The translations under genes were made by a program, and so were the position numbers. 64,000 nucleotides of DNA from JAMQPK01 sp963782595 (GTDB lineage: Bacteria; Acidobacteriota; Vicinamibacteria; Vicinamibacterales; JAMQPK01), in NCBI GenBank assembly GCA_963782595.1, contig CAWAKJ010000003.1:248001-312000 (forward strand). The letters are read 5' to 3'. Below the pieces are notes generated by a model, which saw only the letters and a list, made by a program, of their open reading frames with translations, made no database searches and was not told the DNA's origin. Shown piece after piece: positions 28,410 through 36,521 of this stretch (within the stretch, counting starts at the first letter, position 1; every line of letters starts with the position of its first letter).

Positions 28410-29309
28410 ATGTCATCCGACTCTGTTGCTGCAAAGAACGATAGGGTCGGGGTGGTCATTCCCGCCTATAAAGAAGCCGACAATATCGCCAGCCTCATTC
28501 AGGACATCCTGAAGGCCGTGCCGTCGGCCGAAGTTGTCGTCGTGGACGATTCACCCGATCTGGCGACGGTAGAGGCGGCTCAAATGCTGGGGCTGCCGCA
28601 GGTCAGCGTCATTCATCGCGACACAAAAGGCGGGCGCGGATCGGCAGTGCTGGAAGGGACAACACAGCTCGTGCGACGCGACTGCACGCAAATCCTGGAA
28701 ATGGATGCTGACTTTTCACATCCGCCCTCCCAGATTCCGGCGCTCCTGAAGGAAGCGATCGATCGCAAGCTGGGTCTGCTGGTCGCCAGCCGCTATCTGC
28801 CGCAAAGTGAGATTCACAATTGGCCGTTGTCGCGCCGCGTGTTTTCCAGATGCTCGAACGTGCTTGCGCGGATTGTGCTCGGCATCCCGATTGCCGACTA
28901 CACGAATGGCTTTCGCGTGTATTCGTCATCGGCGGCGAAGACGATTGTGACGACGTGCGGAAAGGAAGGACGTGGGTTCATTTCCCTGAGCGAAATTCTG
29001 GTGAATCTCTATTATCGCGATTACCCGATTGGGGAAACGCCGACGGTCTTTGTCAATCGCGCCAGGGGCGAAAGCTCCGTCAATTATCGGGAAGTACGAG
29101 ACGCCCTTACCGGGCTCGTCAAGATTTTCTTCCTGAGACGACGGCTGGCGAGTCGCAAGGGTGTCACTCAACGGAGTGGCGATCACGATTCCTCGTCGAC
29201 GGCAGCGAGGGCGGAGTCGGATCCGTCCGCGATTCGTTCCACGGAAGGAGAGGAGCAGACCTCCGTCAGCAACATCTTGCCCAACATGCGCGATCATTCG
29301 ACTTTGTAG
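28410..29309 (+). CDS. glycosyltransferase family 2, dolichol-phosphate mannosyltransferase-like
   Basis: 299 aa from ATG 28410 (MSSDSVAAKNDRVGVVIPAYKE). A GTG at 28347 would add 21 residues and is less likely. The GT-A domain has AEVVVVDDSPD and the diagnostic EMDADFSHPPSQIP, then PIADYTNGFRVYSS. No C-terminal membrane helices, unlike the GT2 protein at 18171, so it resembles the soluble DPM synthase type. The C-terminal 45 residues are polar and low-complexity. It would charge a polyprenyl phosphate with a sugar for the GT-C enzymes. Confidence 0.85.
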   Translation: MSSDSVAAKNDRVGVVIPAYKEADNIASLIQDILKAVPSAEVVVVDDSPDLATVEAAQMLGLPQVSVIHRDTKGGRGSAVLEGTTQLVRRDCTQILEMDADFSHPPSQIPALLKEAIDRKLGLLVASRYLPQSEIHNWPLSRRVFSRCSNVLARIVLGIPIADYTNGFRVYSSSAAKTIVTTCGKEGRGFISLSEILVNLYYRDYPIGETPTVFVNRARGESSVNYREVRDALTGLVKIFFLRRRLASRKGVTQRSGDHDSSSTAARAESDPSAIRSTEGEEQTSVSNILPNMRDHSTL

Positions 29310-29387
29310 TGCGAACTCCGACGCACGTGTTTCAATCGAGATCGTGAATTCGTGTCGTCACGAATTCAGAGCGCTCCCAAAAAGTAC

Positions 29388-30653
29388 ATGACAGACTGGA
29401 AACACGTCATCCGCGAGGAGTGGCATCGCCGGCATCCGAAGGGCGAGCCTCGCCCCTTCTTTCCCCTGATCAGCCAGAGCTTCGACGACCGGGAAATCAT
29501 CGCGACGGTCGATGCGTTGTTGACCGGCCGGCTCACCATGGCCGCGCAGGTGCGAGGTTTCGAAGAGCGGTTCGCCGAGTATGTCGGCGCGAAATATGCC
29601 GTGATGACCAACTCCGGCTCCTCGGCCAATCTTCTGGCACTGGCGGCCGCCAGTAATCCGGCACGCCGGAGTCATCTGAAACCGGGCGACGAAGTTCTGA
29701 TCCCTGCGGTGTGCTGGTCGACATCGCTCTGGCCGATTGTCCAGATGGGTTTGAAGCCGGTGTTCGTCGACACGGCCCCCGAGACCCTGAACCTGGATCT
29801 CGACGATCTGCGCCGGAAGATCACGCGCAGAACACGAGCATTGATGGCGGTTCACATTCTGGGGAACGCCGGCCCGATGGCGGAGATTCTGAAAATTGTG
29901 AAAGACCGTCAACTGCTGCTGGTCGAGGACACGTGCGAATCCCTTGGGTCACGCTTCAAGCGTCGGTATCTCGGCACCCTCGGCGATTTTGGCTGTTACT
30001 CGTTCTACTATTCGCATCACATCACGACGGGCGAAGGCGGCATGGTCGTGTGCGATACGCTCGAAGACCTGGACTTGCTCAAATGCCTGCGCGCACATGG
30101 CTGGTCACGTGAGTTGTCCAATCGGGCCCGGGTCGAGAAAGCCAACAAGGATATCGACCCGCGTTTTCTTTTCGTGAATCTCGGCTATAACCTGAGACCG
30201 CTCGAGGTGCAGGCGGCGTTCGGCCATTGCCAGCTGGATCGACTGGCCTCCATGAATGAAATCCGGAATGCCAATCGCGAGCGGATCATTGCGGCATTGC
30301 ACGCGCATCCGCAATGGAGCGGGCAACTTGAATTTCCCGCCGCCAGCAAGGATGTCGTCCCGGTGTGGTTTGGTTTCGTCGCCTTGCTGCGCCGGACGCA
30401 TGTGAAGCATCGCGCGCGGTTCCTCGAATACCTCGATGCTCATGGTGTGGAGAATCGTCCGGTGGTGAGCGGTAATTTCACGCGGCAGCCTGCGATCAAG
30501 CTGCTCGGCTTGAAATTCAATCCGCGCGACTTTCCTGGTGCCGAGGACATCAATCAGCGGGGTTTCTTCGCCGGACTGCATACAGAGAAGCTGTCGGACG
30601 AGAAAATAGGACAGCTCGTGACCATTCTGCTTGGCTATGATTTCGGGTCCTGA
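29388..30653 (+). CDS. DegT-family PLP enzyme with His for Lys (ColD/RfbH-like sugar 3-dehydratase)
   Basis: 421 aa from ATG 29388; a GTG at 29352 is possible. Fold-type I PLP features: SGSSANLLALAAA, PAVCWSTSLWP, VEDTCESLGS. At the place of the Schiff-base Lys it has SFYYSHHITTGEGG, the first His (about residue 210) aligned with Lys. The same replacement defines GDP-4-keto-6-deoxymannose 3-dehydratase (ColD) and the CDP-sugar 3-dehydratase (RfbH/E1), which make 3-deoxysugars. The Cys cluster that binds the iron-sulfur centre in RfbH (CWCxPGC type) is absent, so it is closer to ColD in that respect. No 4,6-dehydratase or reductase partner is in the window. Confidence 0.82.
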   Translation: MTDWKHVIREEWHRRHPKGEPRPFFPLISQSFDDREIIATVDALLTGRLTMAAQVRGFEERFAEYVGAKYAVMTNSGSSANLLALAAASNPARRSHLKPGDEVLIPAVCWSTSLWPIVQMGLKPVFVDTAPETLNLDLDDLRRKITRRTRALMAVHILGNAGPMAEILKIVKDRQLLLVEDTCESLGSRFKRRYLGTLGDFGCYSFYYSHHITTGEGGMVVCDTLEDLDLLKCLRAHGWSRELSNRARVEKANKDIDPRFLFVNLGYNLRPLEVQAAFGHCQLDRLASMNEIRNANRERIIAALHAHPQWSGQLEFPAASKDVVPVWFGFVALLRRTHVKHRARFLEYLDAHGVENRPVVSGNFTRQPAIKLLGLKFNPRDFPGAEDINQRGFFAGLHTEKLSDEKIGQLVTILLGYDFGS

Positions 30654-30656
30654 GCA

Positions 30657-31970
30657 TTGACGCGCTTCTCCATCGCGCGGTGGCTCCACGAGCACTCCCG
30701 AGGTCTGATCGTGGCAGCCGCCATCGTGGGTCTGGCCGCGCGACTGGCATTCGGCGTTCTGTATTGGGTGGACAAACCACTCACGCACGACGAACGAGAG
30801 TATCTGGAGCTCGCGAGGAACCTGGCGGCGGGTCACGGCCTCAGATACGATGCGCTTCCCCCTCAACCAGTCGACGAACTTCCACTCCAGCGCTTTGACC
30901 GCGCCCCGGGATATCCGGTGTTTCTGGCCGCCGTGACATCCTTTGGAACCGCTGATGAGAGCTCGCGGTCGACTCCCACCGCAATCAAGCTGGCGCAAGC
31001 GGTTGTCGGGGCCATTGGCGTGATTGTCATCGGACTTCTCGCGGCGCGCGCGGGAAATCCTGCGGCGGGCGCACTTGCGGCAATCGGTGCTGCGTTGTAT
31101 CCGCCGCTCGTCTGGATCTGTGCGTATGCGTTGAGCGAAGCGCTGTACTCGGTTCTCGCGCTGGCTTGCGCCCTGCTTCTCTTCCACGCACTTGACGGGA
31201 CAATGCTGCGCAACCCGCGTCAGCAGCGTTTTCCGAGCATCACACTCGCGCTGGGCGGCGCACTGGCGGGTATTGCCTCGCTGGTTCGTCCTGTCGGCGT
31301 GCTGTTCGTCGCACTCTGCGTGCTATGGCTCCTCTTCCGGCGGGCGCCGATGCACGCTGCGGTGTTTGCGCTGGGCGCGGCCATCGTCATCGCTCCGTGG
31401 ACGCAGCGGAGCAGCGAAAGGGCGCAGCGCTTCGTGCTCATCGCGACCGAGGGGGGCGTCACCTTCTGGACGGGCAACCATCCTCTTGCCCGCGGCGACG
31501 GCGATCTTTCCGCAAATCCCGAATTGAAGGCCGCGGACATCGAGTTCCGCAAAGGTCATCGCGATCTCGACGCCGACGCACTCGAGCCGATCTACTACCG
31601 CGATGCGTTCCGCCACATCCGCGCCGATCCGGGCCGATGGCTCACCTTGATGACGCGAAAGCTGATTTATCAATGGGTTCCGGTCGGTCCTTCGTACTGG
31701 TCGCACTCGTCGCTTTACGCCGTGTCATCGATTGTGTCGTACGCGGTCGTGCTGCCGTTCGGCCTGGCCGGTCTCATTCGGCTGGTCCGGGAGCGCCGGG
31801 TGCCCGCTGCGCTCATGTTGTTGGCGGCATCGCAGGTGCTGGCGGGGCTGATCTTCTTTCCACAGGAACGCTACCGGATTCCGGTGATTGATCCGGTGCT
31901 GCTCATCTTCTCCGCCGTGTGGCTGACATCACTCGCGGGACGAGCCCGTCCTGAACCTTTCCCTACTTGA
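30657..31970 (+). CDS. GT39/ArnT-like multi-pass membrane glycosyltransferase
   Basis: 437 aa from TTG 30657, 3 bp after the PLP gene. First helix (GLIVAAAIVGLAARLAF), then THDEREYLELARNLAAGHGL, the Asp-Glu pair after helix 1 typical of PMT/ArnT proteins, and RAPGYPVFLAAV. About nine helices and a C-terminal FFPQERYRIPVIDPVLLIF block seen in this family. It would transfer a lipid-phosphate sugar on the outer face of the membrane. Its end overlaps the convergent thiG gene by 8 bp. Confidence 0.83.
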   Translation: MTRFSIARWLHEHSRGLIVAAAIVGLAARLAFGVLYWVDKPLTHDEREYLELARNLAAGHGLRYDALPPQPVDELPLQRFDRAPGYPVFLAAVTSFGTADESSRSTPTAIKLAQAVVGAIGVIVIGLLAARAGNPAAGALAAIGAALYPPLVWICAYALSEALYSVLALACALLLFHALDGTMLRNPRQQRFPSITLALGGALAGIASLVRPVGVLFVALCVLWLLFRRAPMHAAVFALGAAIVIAPWTQRSSERAQRFVLIATEGGVTFWTGNHPLARGDGDLSANPELKAADIEFRKGHRDLDADALEPIYYRDAFRHIRADPGRWLTLMTRKLIYQWVPVGPSYWSHSSLYAVSSIVSYAVVLPFGLAGLIRLVRERRVPAALMLLAASQVLAGLIFFPQERYRIPVIDPVLLIFSAVWLTSLAGRARPEPFPT

Positions 31971-32742
31971 GGGTGCCGGCCAGCGGGCTGCTGGCGCTCG
32001 CATACATGCGGCGGGGCATTCGGCCGGCCCGGTACGCCAGGCGACCGGCCTGCACGGCAAGCTTCATCGCCGTCGCCATGGCGACGGGATCGTCGGCCTC
32101 GGCGATCGCCGTGTTCATCAACACGCCGTCGGCTCCCAGTTCCATCGCGATCGTGGCATCGGATGCGGTGCCGACGCCCGCGTCGAGAATGATCGGCACG
32201 CGCGAGAACTCGCGGATGATCCGGATGTTGTTGGGATTCTGAATGCCCAGGCCCGAGCCGATCGGCGCGCCGAGGGGCATGACGGCGGCCGCCCCCGCAT
32301 CTTCGAGCTTTCGGCACACGACAGGATCGTCAGTGGTGTAGGGCAGCACCACGAAGCCGTCCTTCACGAGAATCTTCGTCGCGACGATCAGTTGTTCGTT
32401 GTCGGGAAAGAGCGTGCGCTCGTCGCCGATCACTTCCAGCTTGACCCAGTTCGACAACCCCGCTTCGCGGCCGAGCCGCGCGGTCCGCACCGCGTCATCG
32501 GCGGAATAGCAGCCCGCGGTGTTCGGCAGCAGCGCGATCGTGGCCGTATCGATGTAGTCGAGAAGCGATTCCTTCGTGCGATCGCTGATGTTGACCCGCC
32601 GCACCGCCACGGTCACCATGTCGGCGCCCGACGCTTCGTGGGCGCGCTGCATGACGGGAAACGACGTGTACTTGCCGGTTCCGACGATCAGGCGCGATCT
32701 GAATTCGCGTCCCGCAATGACCAGAGGATCGGGGTTCGTCAT
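31963..32742 (-). CDS. thiG: thiazole synthase
   Basis: 259 aa, normal ThiG length. It condenses 1-deoxyxylulose 5-phosphate, dehydroglycine and ThiS-thiocarboxylate sulfur into the thiazole phosphate of thiamine. Seen: FRSRLIVGTGKY, NTAGCYSADDAVRTARL, the Schiff-base Lys101 in NWVKLEVIGD, MPLGAPIGSGLGI and DAGVGTASDA. Translationally coupled to thiS (ATGA overlap at 32739-32742). Confidence 0.97.
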   Translation of the reverse strand: MTNPDPLVIAGREFRSRLIVGTGKYTSFPVMQRAHEASGADMVTVAVRRVNISDRTKESLLDYIDTATIALLPNTAGCYSADDAVRTARLGREAGLSNWVKLEVIGDERTLFPDNEQLIVATKILVKDGFVVLPYTTDDPVVCRKLEDAGAAAVMPLGAPIGSGLGIQNPNNIRIIREFSRVPIILDAGVGTASDATIAMELGADGVLMNTAIAEADDPVAMATAMKLAVQAGRLAYRAGRMPRRMYASASSPLAGTLK

Positions 32743-32945
32743 GATCTGCCACCACCCACAAAATTCACGATCTCAATCTCGTCGCCGTCCTGAATCTGCG
32801 TGCTGTCATAGTGGGCGCGTTTGACCACGTTCAGGTTGTGCTCGACGGCCACGCGGCGTGGGTCTATGTTCAACTGCGCGAGCAGGGCGGTCAGCGTCAG
32901 CGGTCCGACGAGCTCGTGCGGCTCGCCGTTCAACGAGATCGTCAT
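32739..32945 (-). CDS. thiS: sulfur carrier protein ThiS
   Basis: 68 aa ubiquitin-like protein: MTISLNGEPHEL, LTALLAQLNIDPRRVAVEHN, QDGDEIEIVNFVGGG. It carries sulfur as a C-terminal Gly thiocarboxylate for ThiG. The reading frame continues two residues past the Gly run and ends GGGRS, whereas active ThiS needs a free terminal Gly. Its start overlaps the nadE stop (ATGA) and its stop overlaps the thiG start, giving a nadE-thiS-thiG unit. No thiF is nearby. Confidence 0.93.
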   Translation of the reverse strand: MTISLNGEPHELVGPLTLTALLAQLNIDPRRVAVEHNLNVVKRAHYDSTQIQDGDEIEIVNFVGGGRS

Positions 32946-34591
32946 TTTAGCTCACGGAACCGGTTGGTGATCGGATAGCGGCGATCGCGTCCGAAATTCC
33001 GGCGGCTGACCTTGACGCCGGGCGGCGCCTGCCGCCGCTTGTACTCAGCAATGTAAAGCATTTGCTGGACCCTGCCGACTATCTCTCGCGGCGCGCCGCG
33101 CTCGGCGAGCTCTTCCACCGACTTTTCTTCCTCGACCAATCCCGTGAGAATCGCATCGAGCACGTCATAGGGGGGAAGCGAGTCCTGGTCGGTCTGGTTC
33201 GGTCGAAGTTCGGCCGTGGGCGGACGTGTCAGCGTGCGTTCCGGAATCACTTCGCCCGTCGGTCCCTTCGCGAGTCGGGGCCGGTGGGCATTGCGCCAGC
33301 GGGACAATCGGTACACCTCGGTTTTGTAGATGTCTTTCAGCACCGAGAATCCGCCGCACATATCCCCGTACAACGTGGCGTAACCGACCGACATCTCGGA
33401 CTTGTTGCCGGTCGTCAGCAGCATGCAGCCGAACTTGTTGGAGAGCGCCATCAGCAACAGGCCTCGTATCCGGGCCTGCAGGTTCTCCTCGGTGACGTCG
33501 CGGGAGCGCCCTTCGAAGACCGGCGCGAGCGTGGTCTCTGCGCTGGCCATCACCTGCGCGATGGGCAGCGTCAGCAGGCGGATGCCAAGCCGTTCGGCAA
33601 CAAACTGCGCTTCTTCCATGCTGACGCTTCCGGTAAACGGCGAGGGCAGCCGGACTCCCGTGACCCGTTCGGGGCCGAGCGCGTCGACGGCAACTGCCGC
33701 GCTCAGCGCGGAGTCGACGCCGCCGGACAACCCGAGGACGACTCCGGGGAATCCGTTCTTGGTGACGTAGTCGCGCAGTCCGACGATCAGGGCGCAATAG
33801 GTGTCATCCAGTGGTTCTCCAACGGGCTCCGTCTCGCCGGCCTGACACGTCCAGCCGCCAGCGGTCTTGTCCCAGCGCGTCAGGCCGACGGATTCTTCCC
33901 AGCCGGGCAGCGAGCGTGCGAGATGGCCCTCGCGGTCGAGCACGAACGACCGCCCGTCGAACACCAACTCGTCCTGTCCGCCAATCTGATTGACATACGC
34001 AAGGGCGCGGCCGGTCTCTTTCGCGCGCGCCCGGGCGAACTCGAGTCGCGTCGAGAATTTTCCGGCTTCGAAGGGCGAGCCGTTCGGGACGATGAAAAAT
34101 TCCGCGCCTTCGCGCGCGAGGTGCGCCGTAACCGCAGGCGTCCAGATGTCTTCGCATACGGGCAGGCCGATCGGAATGCCGCGAAATGTCACCGGGTCGG
34201 GCAATGGTCCCGGCGCAAACACACGCTTCTCGTCGAAGACGCCGTAATTCGGTAAATCAGTTTTGAAGCGCGGCGCAATCGCGCCTTTATCGATGAAGAT
34301 AGCGGCGTTGTAGACGCGACCGTCGTGTCGCCATGGCGTGGTGGCGACGAGCGCCGGGCCGCTCTGGCTTTCGCGTACCAGGCAGTCGATGGCGGCGTGG
34401 CACGCGTCGACGACCGAGGGACGGAGAACCAGATCCTCAGGTGGATACCCGATGATTGCCAGCTCGGGCAGCACCACGAGATCGGCATGTTCGGCCGCCG
34501 CTCGATCGCGGGCGTTGCGAATGCGCGCAAGGTTGCCGTCGATGTCGCCGACGGTGGGATTGATCTGCGCGAGCGCGATGGTTAGGTGCAA
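32942..34591 (-). CDS. nadE: glutamine-dependent NAD+ synthetase
   Basis: 549 aa, two domains. N-terminal nitrilase-type glutaminase with the catalytic triad Glu43 (LPELAI), Lys110 (FKTDLP) and Cys146 (PVCEDIW). C-terminal synthetase with the ATP pyrophosphatase motif SGGVDS at 289-294. It amidates nicotinic acid adenine dinucleotide to NAD+ using glutamine. First gene of the leftward nadE-thiS-thiG unit; its start faces pntAA across a spacer filled with an inverted heptad array. Confidence 0.96.
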   Translation of the reverse strand: MHLTIALAQINPTVGDIDGNLARIRNARDRAAAEHADLVVLPELAIIGYPPEDLVLRPSVVDACHAAIDCLVRESQSGPALVATTPWRHDGRVYNAAIFIDKGAIAPRFKTDLPNYGVFDEKRVFAPGPLPDPVTFRGIPIGLPVCEDIWTPAVTAHLAREGAEFFIVPNGSPFEAGKFSTRLEFARARAKETGRALAYVNQIGGQDELVFDGRSFVLDREGHLARSLPGWEESVGLTRWDKTAGGWTCQAGETEPVGEPLDDTYCALIVGLRDYVTKNGFPGVVLGLSGGVDSALSAAVAVDALGPERVTGVRLPSPFTGSVSMEEAQFVAERLGIRLLTLPIAQVMASAETTLAPVFEGRSRDVTEENLQARIRGLLLMALSNKFGCMLLTTGNKSEMSVGYATLYGDMCGGFSVLKDIYKTEVYRLSRWRNAHRPRLAKGPTGEVIPERTLTRPPTAELRPNQTDQDSLPPYDVLDAILTGLVEEEKSVEELAERGAPREIVGRVQQMLYIAEYKRRQAPPGVKVSRRNFGRDRRYPITNRFRELK

Positions 34592-34602
34592 GGTGAACCT
34601 GC

Positions 34603-34716
34603 GGTTCTAGGTTCTTGGTTCTGGGTTCTAGGTTCTGGGTGTGAGGTTCTGGTGCTGTCATGCCGTGGGGAACCAGAACCTAGAACCCAGAACCTAGAAC
34701 CCAGAACCCAGAACCG
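34603..34716. repeat. inverted pair of 7-nt arrays (GGTTCTR / CCAGAAC)
   Basis: Left arm 34603-34651 holds seven units of GGTTCTA, GGTTCTT or GGTTCTG (one degenerate, GGTGTGA). Right arm 34673-34714 holds six units of CCAGAAC or CTAGAAC, the reverse complement. The arms can pair into a stem over 40 bp long with a loop of about 20 nt. It occupies the spacer between the divergent nadE and pntAA starts, so it is not a terminator. Confidence 0.92.
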
Positions 34717-34753
34717 TTCTGACCCGAAGTCTAGCATGCACTAAAATCTCGAC

Positions 34754-35905
34754 ATGAAGATCGGAGTCCCTGTCGAACAGTCTCCCGGCGAGCGCCGCGT
34801 TGCGCTCGTGCCTGCATCAATCGCTGCGCTGAAGAAAGCCGGATTCGACGTGGCGATCGAACGCGGTGCCGGCGATAGTGCCGGCTTTCCCGATGCTGCG
34901 TACAGCGACAAAGGCGCCCAGTCCGCGGCGAGCCGGGCAGAGGTCCTCGCCGCCGATGTCGTGCTGCAGGTGCGCGTCGCCGACTTCGATCGCATGCGTG
35001 CCGGGCAGATCGTTATCGGCATGGCCGATCCGCTCAGCTCGCCCGAAACGGCGCGCGACATCGCGTCGCGCGGCCTTACGGCGTTTGCCCTCGAGTTGAT
35101 GCCCCGCATCACCCGCGCACAGAGCATGGACGTGCTGTCGTCGATGGCGACAATCGGCGGCTACAAAGCCGTGCTGCTCGCGGCGAACACACTGCCGCGG
35201 ATGTTTCCCTTGCTGACGACCGCCGCCGGCACGATTACGCCGGCCCACGTCTTTATTGTTGGAGTCGGCGTGGCGGGACTGCAGGCGATTGCCACCGCCC
35301 GTAAGCTGGGCGCGGTGGTCGAAGCCTACGACGTGCGTCCGGCGGTCAAGGAACAGGTGCAGAGCGTTGGCGCGAAGTTCGTCGAGCTGCCGCTCGAAAC
35401 CGGGCAGGCCGAAGACAAGGGAGGCTACGCAAAGGCGCAGGACGAATCGTTCTACCAGCGGCAGCGCGAAATGATGGCGCGTGTCGTGGCCTCGAACGAC
35501 GTGGTCATCACGACGGCAGTGGTGCCCGGTAAAAAAGCGCCCGTGCTCGTGACCGCGCAGATGGTGCGAGGCATGGCTCCGGGCTCGGTGATCGTCGATC
35601 TCGCCGCCGAGCGTGGTGGCAACTGCGAGCTCACACGGGCCGACGAGGTCGTCATCGAAAACGGCGTGACGATTCTGGGCCCGACGAACCTCCCCTCCAC
35701 GGTGCCCTATCACGCCAGCCAGATGTACGCCAAAAACATCACGACATTTCTCCTGCATCTGGTGAAGGATGGCGCCGTCAAGCTCGACACCACTGACGAA
35801 ATCACGCGAGATACGCTGATTGCGCAAGGCGGGCACGTCGTCAATCCCCGGGTGAGAGCAGCGCTCGGATTGCCCGAAGCGGTCGCGTCTATTGCAGGAG
35901 AGTAG
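34754..35905 (+). CDS. pntAA: NAD(P) transhydrogenase subunit alpha, soluble NAD-binding part
   Basis: 383 aa. MKIGVPVEQSPGERRVALVP is the shared start of alanine dehydrogenase and PntA. The central FIVGVGVAGLQAIATARKLGAVVEA is the NAD-binding Rossmann motif; DVRPAVKEQVQSVGAKFVEL and GSVIVDLAAERGGNCELT are transhydrogenase-specific. In split systems it is followed by the membrane subunit PntAB and by PntB. Here the downstream 600 bp has no gene, so the partners must be encoded elsewhere or are missing. Confidence 0.92.
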   Translation: MKIGVPVEQSPGERRVALVPASIAALKKAGFDVAIERGAGDSAGFPDAAYSDKGAQSAASRAEVLAADVVLQVRVADFDRMRAGQIVIGMADPLSSPETARDIASRGLTAFALELMPRITRAQSMDVLSSMATIGGYKAVLLAANTLPRMFPLLTTAAGTITPAHVFIVGVGVAGLQAIATARKLGAVVEAYDVRPAVKEQVQSVGAKFVELPLETGQAEDKGGYAKAQDESFYQRQREMMARVVASNDVVITTAVVPGKKAPVLVTAQMVRGMAPGSVIVDLAAERGGNCELTRADEVVIENGVTILGPTNLPSTVPYHASQMYAKNITTFLLHLVKDGAVKLDTTDEITRDTLIAQGGHVVNPRVRAALGLPEAVASIAGE

Positions 35906-35941
35906 AGCTCAGGGTCTTGCGTTGGATTGCGAGCTCAACCC

Positions 35942-36047
35942 TGAACGCGTCCGCACCTGACGAAAATGCGAACAGGAGACCACGAGGTCAGGAGAGCGCC
36001 GTTCATCCATGAACGCGTTCGCATCTGAAAACACAGCAAACAGGAGA
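35942..36047 (+). repeat. diverged direct repeat, 38 nt x 2
   Basis: Both copies start TGAACGCGT(C/T)CGCA and end AACAGGAGA, with differences in the middle. Copies at 35942-35979 and 36010-36047. Function unknown; the AACAGGAGA end resembles a ribosome site but no start codon follows. Confidence 0.7.
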
Positions 36048-36169
36048 TGACTCTCCTACAGAAGATCAGAAGATCGGAAGATCGGAAAGCTGTTCTTGCT
36101 GGGCGCTAGAGCGTCGCGCCGTTAACGGCGCGCAATGAGACGAGGAGATGAGTTGGCCCGACTCAACAC

Positions 36170-36448
36170 GGAGTCACGGAGCCACTGAGGACGCTCAAGG
36201 CCAGCAACGCGACGACGCGACGAGCTCGACGCATCAACGAAACAGCCTCCGTGGTGCCGTGAGCGGGCTCTGTTGGAGGAATCGACTTCGTGGGCCGCGA
36301 CCGCCGGCCCACGCGTGGAGAAGAAGGCAGACAAAAATACAAAAGCGAGAATCGTGCGGCTCTTGTATTTTTGTCTGCCTTCTTCTCCGCGCGCGCCAAC
36401 GGGCGCGAAGTCGATGCAGAACTCTGTGCCCTCCGTGTTGAGGACGAG
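36170..36448. repeat. MITE-like nested inverted repeat
   Basis: The outer ends are CTCAACACGGAG (36170-36181) and its exact complement CTCCGTGTTGAG (36437-36448), with a weaker match continuing inwards (CACGGAG versus CACAGAG). The perfect 26-bp hairpin lies inside. No transposase gene, so if mobile it would be non-autonomous. No clear target-site duplication was identified. Confidence 0.55.
36317..36388. terminator. 26-bp perfect inverted repeat, possible bidirectional terminator
   Basis: Left arm 36317-36342 begins GGAGAAGAAGGCAGAC and has an A-rich inner part; right arm 36363-36388 is its exact complement; the loop is 20 nt. With one mismatch the stem extends into flanking CGCG. It sits between convergent genes, so it may stop transcription from both sides, but it is far longer than a usual terminator and lacks a clean U-tract after the stem. 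Confidence 0.6.
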
Positions 36449-36521
36449 TGACGCGGTGGCCTCTTGAGCTCCTGAACTCTTGTCTGTTTTTGGTTCGAAA
36501 CGGGTTGTGACTTGCGGTTTC

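Larger units (their letters stand above)
35906..36521. other. gene-free spacer between convergent pntAA and DUF3108 genes
   Basis: No credible coding frame on either strand. It contains, in order, a diverged 38-nt direct repeat (35942-35979 and 36010-36047), an 8-nt array GAAGATC(A/G) at 36059-36090, a nested inverted structure from 36170 to 36448 with CTCAACACGGAG ends, and a very long hairpin at 36317-36388. It looks like a landing zone for small non-coding repeats. Confidence 0.75.

Noticed and set aside
34603..34716. CRISPR array
   Set aside because: Units are 7 nt with no spacers and in inverted orientation; no cas genes.
36317..36388. Ordinary rho-independent terminator
   Set aside because: Stem is 26 bp perfect with a 20-nt loop and no following U-tract, so kept as only a possible terminator within a larger repeat.
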